Below the pieces are notes generated by a model that was not told where the DNA came from, did no database searches, and saw only the letters and a program-made list of their open reading frames with translations. A stretch of DNA of 17,022 nucleotides, from assembly GCA_021786555.1 (NCBI GenBank), contig JAJYNB010000177.1:1-17022 (forward strand), written 5' to 3'. The stretch comes from Bacillota bacterium. GTDB lineage: Bacteria; Bacillota; Desulfitobacteriia; Desulfitobacteriales; JAJXUE01. Below, one piece after another: positions 13,945 to 17,022 of the stretch. A program made the translations under genes and the position numbers. Position 1 is the first letter of the stretch. The number at the start of each line of letters is the position of its first letter.

Positions 13945-16254
13945 TTACCCGCACTTGGAATAACCGCAGGATACACAGACCACGCAGCCGCCCTCATGGT
14001 TGATGGCTGCCCCACAGTCCGGACAGGTGGACTTTCCGTCACCCTTGACCATGGTACGGACAGCAGGTTTTGCCTCCCGATCCACCAATGTAGCGGCCAA
14101 TTCCTTGGAACTCTGAGCTGAATCAGTAGTGTAATACTTTCTTATGACTTTGGCAATGGCATCGGGACAGGACGTTACTTTTACCCCTTCCCGGCGGATA
14201 CATGCCGCACAGCGAATACCTTGGAGTTGCTCCAATATGGCATCCGTCGAAAGACCTGCCCGTAAAGCAATGGATACCAATCGCGCAGTTGCTTCGGACT
14301 GCGAGGCACACCCCCCCGCCTTGCCTGTATTTGTAAACACCTCACAGATACCGTGACCATCTGAGTTGACGCTTACATAAAGAGTGCCACAGCCAATCTT
14401 TACCTTCTCAGTAATTCCGGTGGTTATTTCAGGCCGGGGCCGCGGCACAATCTGTTTCTGCACCAACTCTTGTGCCCCGCCTGCTTCTGACCCGGCCTCC
14501 CGGCGGATATCGGTTCCCGTTGACAGAACCTGGGCCTCGCGGCTGCCGTCCCGGTAAACTGTCAATCCCTTACAACCCAATTTATAGGCCAACCGGTAAG
14601 CCTCGGCAATATCTTCCTCGGTTGCCGAATTGGCAAAATTGATAGTTTTGGACACGGCGTTGTCGGTATATTCCTGAAAGGCGGCCTGAATGCGTATATG
14701 CCATTCCGGTGGTATTTCATGGGCAGTAACAAACACATCTTTTACCCACGCCGGTATGGCTTTCACTGCATGCAGCGAGCCCGATTGGGCTACCTGCTTC
14801 ATCAAGCCGGGCGAATAGAACCCTTCAGCCTTAGCCACATCTTCAAATAACGGATTAACTTCCACCAGTTCAGTTCCATCCATAACAGTCTTTGTGTAGG
14901 CGATGGCAAACAAGGGTTCTACGCCGCTGGAACTGGAACAAATCATCGAGATGGTTCCCGTAGGCGCAATGGTGGTAATTGTCGCATTTCGTAACTCCAT
15001 GACGCCTTCATAAATGCTGCCTTTAAAGTTTGTAAATACACCGCGCTCCAAGGCCAGGCGGTTTGACTCCTTTCTAGCCTCGTTTCGGATGAAATTCATT
15101 AGCTTGCCTGCCAGTTGTTCAGCTTCAATTGAGCAGTAAGGTATACGCAGCTGAATCAAGAGGTCGGCAAAACCCATAACCCCCAGGCCTATTTTACGAT
15201 TGGCCTTTACCACCTGTTCAATAGTATCCAGTGGATACTGGTTGGCATCAATTACGTCATCAAGGAACCTGGTGGCAAGCCGCGTAATCTTGGCCAGCCG
15301 TTTCCAGTCTACTTTGGGTTCATCTCCCTTATAATCGAGCATATTCTTCAGGTTCAATGAACCCAGGTTACAGGCTTCGTTGGGTAGGAGCGGCTGCTCT
15401 CCACATGGATTGGTTGCTTCGATTCCGCCCAAAGCTGGAGTGGGGTTGTCCTTGTTCAAACGGTCAAGAAAGATGATGCCGGGTTCGCCGTTTTTCCAGG
15501 CATGGGCAACAATCTTGTTAAAGACGTCTCTTGCCTGCAGCTGACCGGCTACTTCGTTGGTATGGGGGTCAATCAGATCGTAAGGCACATCTTTTTCCAC
15601 AGCTTCCATAAACATCTCAGTAATGCCTACAGAAATATTAAAGTTGGTGATTTCGTTATTATCTACCTTACAGCTGATAAACTCCATAATATCGGGGTGA
15701 TCCACCCGCAGGATACCCATATTCGCCCCACGTCTGGTGCCACCTTGCTTCACAGCCTCCGTGGCAGAGTTAAACACTTTCATAAAAGAAACCGGGCCCG
15801 AAGCTACCCCGCCCGTAGAGCGTACCGCCGAGTTCTTAGGCCGCAAACGCGAAAAACTAAATCCTGTCCCCCCCCCCGACTTGTGGATAATAGCAGCATT
15901 CTTAATGGCATCAAAAATTTTGTCCATGCTGTCTTCCACCGGGAGCACGAAACAGGCGCTCAGTTGGCCCAGTTCCCTGCCGGCATTCATCAATGTCGGA
16001 GAATTGGGCATAAAGTCCATCTCCACCATCAAGTTATAGAAATCTCTGGTAAGTTTGTCTACTTCACTCTTGGCCTTCCCGTATTGTGTTCTTTCAATCT
16101 CTGCCACAACCCGGGCTACCCGGTACAACATATCTTCAGCTCTTTCACAGACCTTACCATCAGCTTGCTTTAAGTAGCGCCTTTCCAAAACCTTGACAGC
16201 GTTCTGCGTTAGTTTTGCCTTGGGCCAGTCAGCCGGTAGCTTAATTTCATCCAT
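13945..16254 (-). CDS. nrdJ: Adenosylcobalamin-dependent (class II) ribonucleotide reductase
   Basis: Reduces ribonucleotides to deoxyribonucleotides using a B12-derived radical, without oxygen. 769 residues from ATG 16254, chosen because GGAGGG lies 10 bases upstream; the longer frame to 16305 would overlap nrdR. Catalytic cysteines: Cys101 (LSACFVLP) and Cys295 (EACNLGS) as the redox pair, Cys284 in NPCGEQ as the thiyl radical residue. Also seen are KSGGGTGFSFSR, GGTRRGANMG and APTGTIS. After the barrel comes the TSCPD domain (CGTLYVSVNSDGHGICEV through ATARLVSIALRAGL), then a C-terminal cysteine cluster (CPDCG, CVVCVSCGYSKCG) that probably re-reduces the active site or binds zinc. It is 25 bases after nrdR and shares its promoter, so NrdR should repress it when dATP is high. 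A run of ten G sits in the KSGGG codons. Confidence 0.97.
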   Translation of the reverse strand: MDEIKLPADWPKAKLTQNAVKVLERRYLKQADGKVCERAEDMLYRVARVVAEIERTQYGKAKSEVDKLTRDFYNLMVEMDFMPNSPTLMNAGRELGQLSACFVLPVEDSMDKIFDAIKNAAIIHKSGGGTGFSFSRLRPKNSAVRSTGGVASGPVSFMKVFNSATEAVKQGGTRRGANMGILRVDHPDIMEFISCKVDNNEITNFNISVGITEMFMEAVEKDVPYDLIDPHTNEVAGQLQARDVFNKIVAHAWKNGEPGIIFLDRLNKDNPTPALGGIEATNPCGEQPLLPNEACNLGSLNLKNMLDYKGDEPKVDWKRLAKITRLATRFLDDVIDANQYPLDTIEQVVKANRKIGLGVMGFADLLIQLRIPYCSIEAEQLAGKLMNFIRNEARKESNRLALERGVFTNFKGSIYEGVMELRNATITTIAPTGTISMICSSSSGVEPLFAIAYTKTVMDGTELVEVNPLFEDVAKAEGFYSPGLMKQVAQSGSLHAVKAIPAWVKDVFVTAHEIPPEWHIRIQAAFQEYTDNAVSKTINFANSATEEDIAEAYRLAYKLGCKGLTVYRDGSREAQVLSTGTDIRREAGSEAGGAQELVQKQIVPRPRPEITTGITEKVKIGCGTLYVSVNSDGHGICEVFTNTGKAGGCASQSEATARLVSIALRAGLSTDAILEQLQGIRCAACIRREGVKVTSCPDAIAKVIRKYYTTDSAQSSKELAATLVDREAKPAVRTMVKGDGKSTCPDCGAAINHEGGCVVCVSCGYSKCG

Positions 16255-16279
16255 GAATCTCTTACCCTCCATACAATAC

Positions 16280-16738
16280 CTAGGACTTTCTATGCAGCAG
16301 TTCATTTAGCTCCTGCACAAAGCGATTAATATCTTTGAATTGCCGGTATACAGAAGCAAAGCGTATATAAGCCACTTCATCGATTCGAGCTAATTTATCC
16401 ATTATCTGTTCGCCTATTTCATGGCTGGTAACTTCTCTCTCCATAGTATTACGCAATTTCTTTTCAATTTCATCTGTAGCCTGTTCAAGCATCTCTACTG
16501 GAATAGGTCTCTTCTCACATGCCTTCAGCATACCGTTAAAAATTTTGCTCCTGTCGAAAGGTTCCCTGCGACCGTCTTTTTTTACAATCATTAAAGGAAT
16601 TTCGTCATATTTTTCATATGTGGTAAACCTTCGGTTACATTGATCACACTCCCGGCGGCGGCGAATAGCGGCGCCTTCGTCAACCTGACGGGAATCCAAC
16701 ACCTTACTTTCAAGGTGGCCACAGAATGGGCAGCGCAT
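16280..16738 (-). CDS. nrdR: Transcriptional repressor NrdR
   Basis: Nucleotide-sensing repressor of ribonucleotide reductase genes. 152 residues, standard length. The zinc ribbon uses Cys3, Cys6, Cys31 and Cys34 (CPFC, CDQC) with basic RRRREC for DNA contact. The ATP-cone (about 46-136) starts PLMIVKKDGRREPFDRSKI, and VAYIRFASVYRQFKDI closes it. ATG 16738 is chosen: GGGAGG 6 bases upstream and the family start MRCPFCG; the longer frame to 16765 would run through the operator region. The promoter upstream carries two NrdR-box-like sites, so it should regulate itself and nrdJ. Confidence 0.97.
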   Translation of the reverse strand: MRCPFCGHLESKVLDSRQVDEGAAIRRRRECDQCNRRFTTYEKYDEIPLMIVKKDGRREPFDRSKIFNGMLKACEKRPIPVEMLEQATDEIEKKLRNTMEREVTSHEIGEQIMDKLARIDEVAYIRFASVYRQFKDINRFVQELNELLHRKS

Positions 16739-16749
16739 ATTCAACCTCC

Positions 16750-16759
16750 CTAAATATAG
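16750..16759 (-). promoter_or_regulatory. NrdR box 2 (downstream of the start point)
   Basis: CTATATTTAG on the minus strand matches the NrdR core CWATATATWG at 9 of 10 positions. It touches the nrdR ribosome-binding site. Its centre is 31 bases from box 1. Confidence 0.65.
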
Positions 16760-16769
16760 TACCAACGTT

Positions 16770-16799
16770 ATTGTAAGCCTCTATATATGGTGGTGTCAA
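16770..16799 (-). promoter_or_regulatory. Promoter of nrdR-nrdJ
   Basis: TTGACA (16799-16794), 18-base spacer, TACAAT (16775-16770). Start point near 16764. NrdR box 1 lies in the spacer. Confidence 0.8.
16781..16790 (-). promoter_or_regulatory. NrdR box 1 (between -35 and -10)
   Basis: CCATATATAG on the minus strand matches CWATATATWG at 9 of 10 positions. Bound repressor here would block RNA polymerase directly. Confidence 0.65.
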
Positions 16800-17022
16800 G
16801 TAAAAATTTGGCATAAAAATGCCCGCTTTTCCAACTAAGCATAAACCCTTTTCAGGTAGCTTTCTCTGTTTGTTATTATTTTAGAGAAAAAATTGCACCC
16901 GCTACGACTGTTCGAAAATTGTCGTCAATGACGAAAAAACGATGTTCTATCACCTGGCTCCCTCACATACCAAGTGATACTTGGGCTGCAGGCCCTTTGA
17001 CAATACAAAAAGACCCGACTCT
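16800..17022. other. Non-coding edge region with several hairpins, upstream of nrdR
   Basis: No gene can be supported. Hairpins: GGCAT-AAAA-ATGCC (16810-16823), which read on the minus strand is followed by AAATTTTT and may end an upstream gene; TTTCTCT (16861-16867) with AGAGAAA (16883-16889); TCGTCA-A-TGACGA (16922-16934); CCAAGT-GAT-ACTTGG near 16970-16985; and GGGC-TGCAG-GCCC beside it. Minus-strand frames open at the edge end within 23-31 codons, so they could be the tail of an upstream gene, but nothing is recognisable. Confidence 0.4.

Noticed and set aside
15502..16173. 223-codon open frame on the plus strand opposite nrdJ
   Set aside because: Antisense to conserved NrdJ catalytic regions; no start signals.

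Overview
The window is a stretch of chromosome from a Gram-positive, probably anaerobic member of the Firmicutes (class Clostridia, Peptococcaceae-like). I infer this from four things. The gene order ctsR-mcsA-mcsB-clpC-radA-disA-...-yacL-ispDF-gltX-cysE-cysS is the classic Firmicutes block. A CarD gene sits beside disA. Cysteine genes are controlled by a T-box. The only ribonucleotide reductase is the oxygen-independent, B12-dependent NrdJ. Almost every gene lies on the minus strand, so transcription runs from high to low coordinates. The exact genus cannot be fixed from the sequence alone.

Layout, in transcription order. (1) 16.8-13.9 kb: nrdR-nrdJ, with a TTGACA-N18-TACAAT promoter carrying two NrdR-box-like sites 31 bp apart, closed by a hairpin terminator. 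(2) 13.88-13.66 kb: non-coding, with a small repeat element (heptamer repeats, a REP-like palindrome and an inverted partner). (3) 13.65-9.06 kb: the class III heat-shock operon ctsR-mcsA-mcsB-clpC, with a CtsR operator directly in its short leader and a hairpin after clpC. (4) 9.02-6.55 kb: radA-disA from an extended -10 promoter, ending in a terminator shared with a convergent plus-strand gene. (5) 6.05-6.51 kb: that single plus-strand gene, a 131-residue cysteine-containing protein of unknown function with its own promoter. (6) 6.0-5.4 kb: carD, ending in a terminator. (7) 5.4-3.05 kb: a yacL-type PIN-TRAM membrane protein overlapping a fused ispD-ispF gene. (8) 3.05-1.53 kb: gltX with its own likely promoter. 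(9) 1.53 kb to the left edge: a cysteine-specific T-box leader followed by cysE and the 5' part of cysS, which overlap by 20 bp.

How the genes work together. McsA/McsB tag proteins with phospho-arginine for ClpC(P), and CtsR represses that operon. RadA and DisA link recombination and branch-migration intermediates with c-di-AMP signalling. CarD tunes RNA polymerase at promoters. IspDF supplies two steps of the MEP isoprenoid pathway. GltX and CysS charge tRNAs, and CysE makes O-acetylserine for cysteine synthesis, switched on when uncharged tRNA-Cys binds the T-box. NrdJ makes deoxynucleotides under NrdR control.

I see no phage, defence island, CRISPR array or clear novel multi-gene system. 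The points most worth a second look are the ispD-ispF fusion that keeps an internal ribosome-binding site, the structured stretch between the T-box terminator and cysE, the plus-strand orphan gene, the repeat element at 13.7-13.9 kb, and the paired NrdR boxes.
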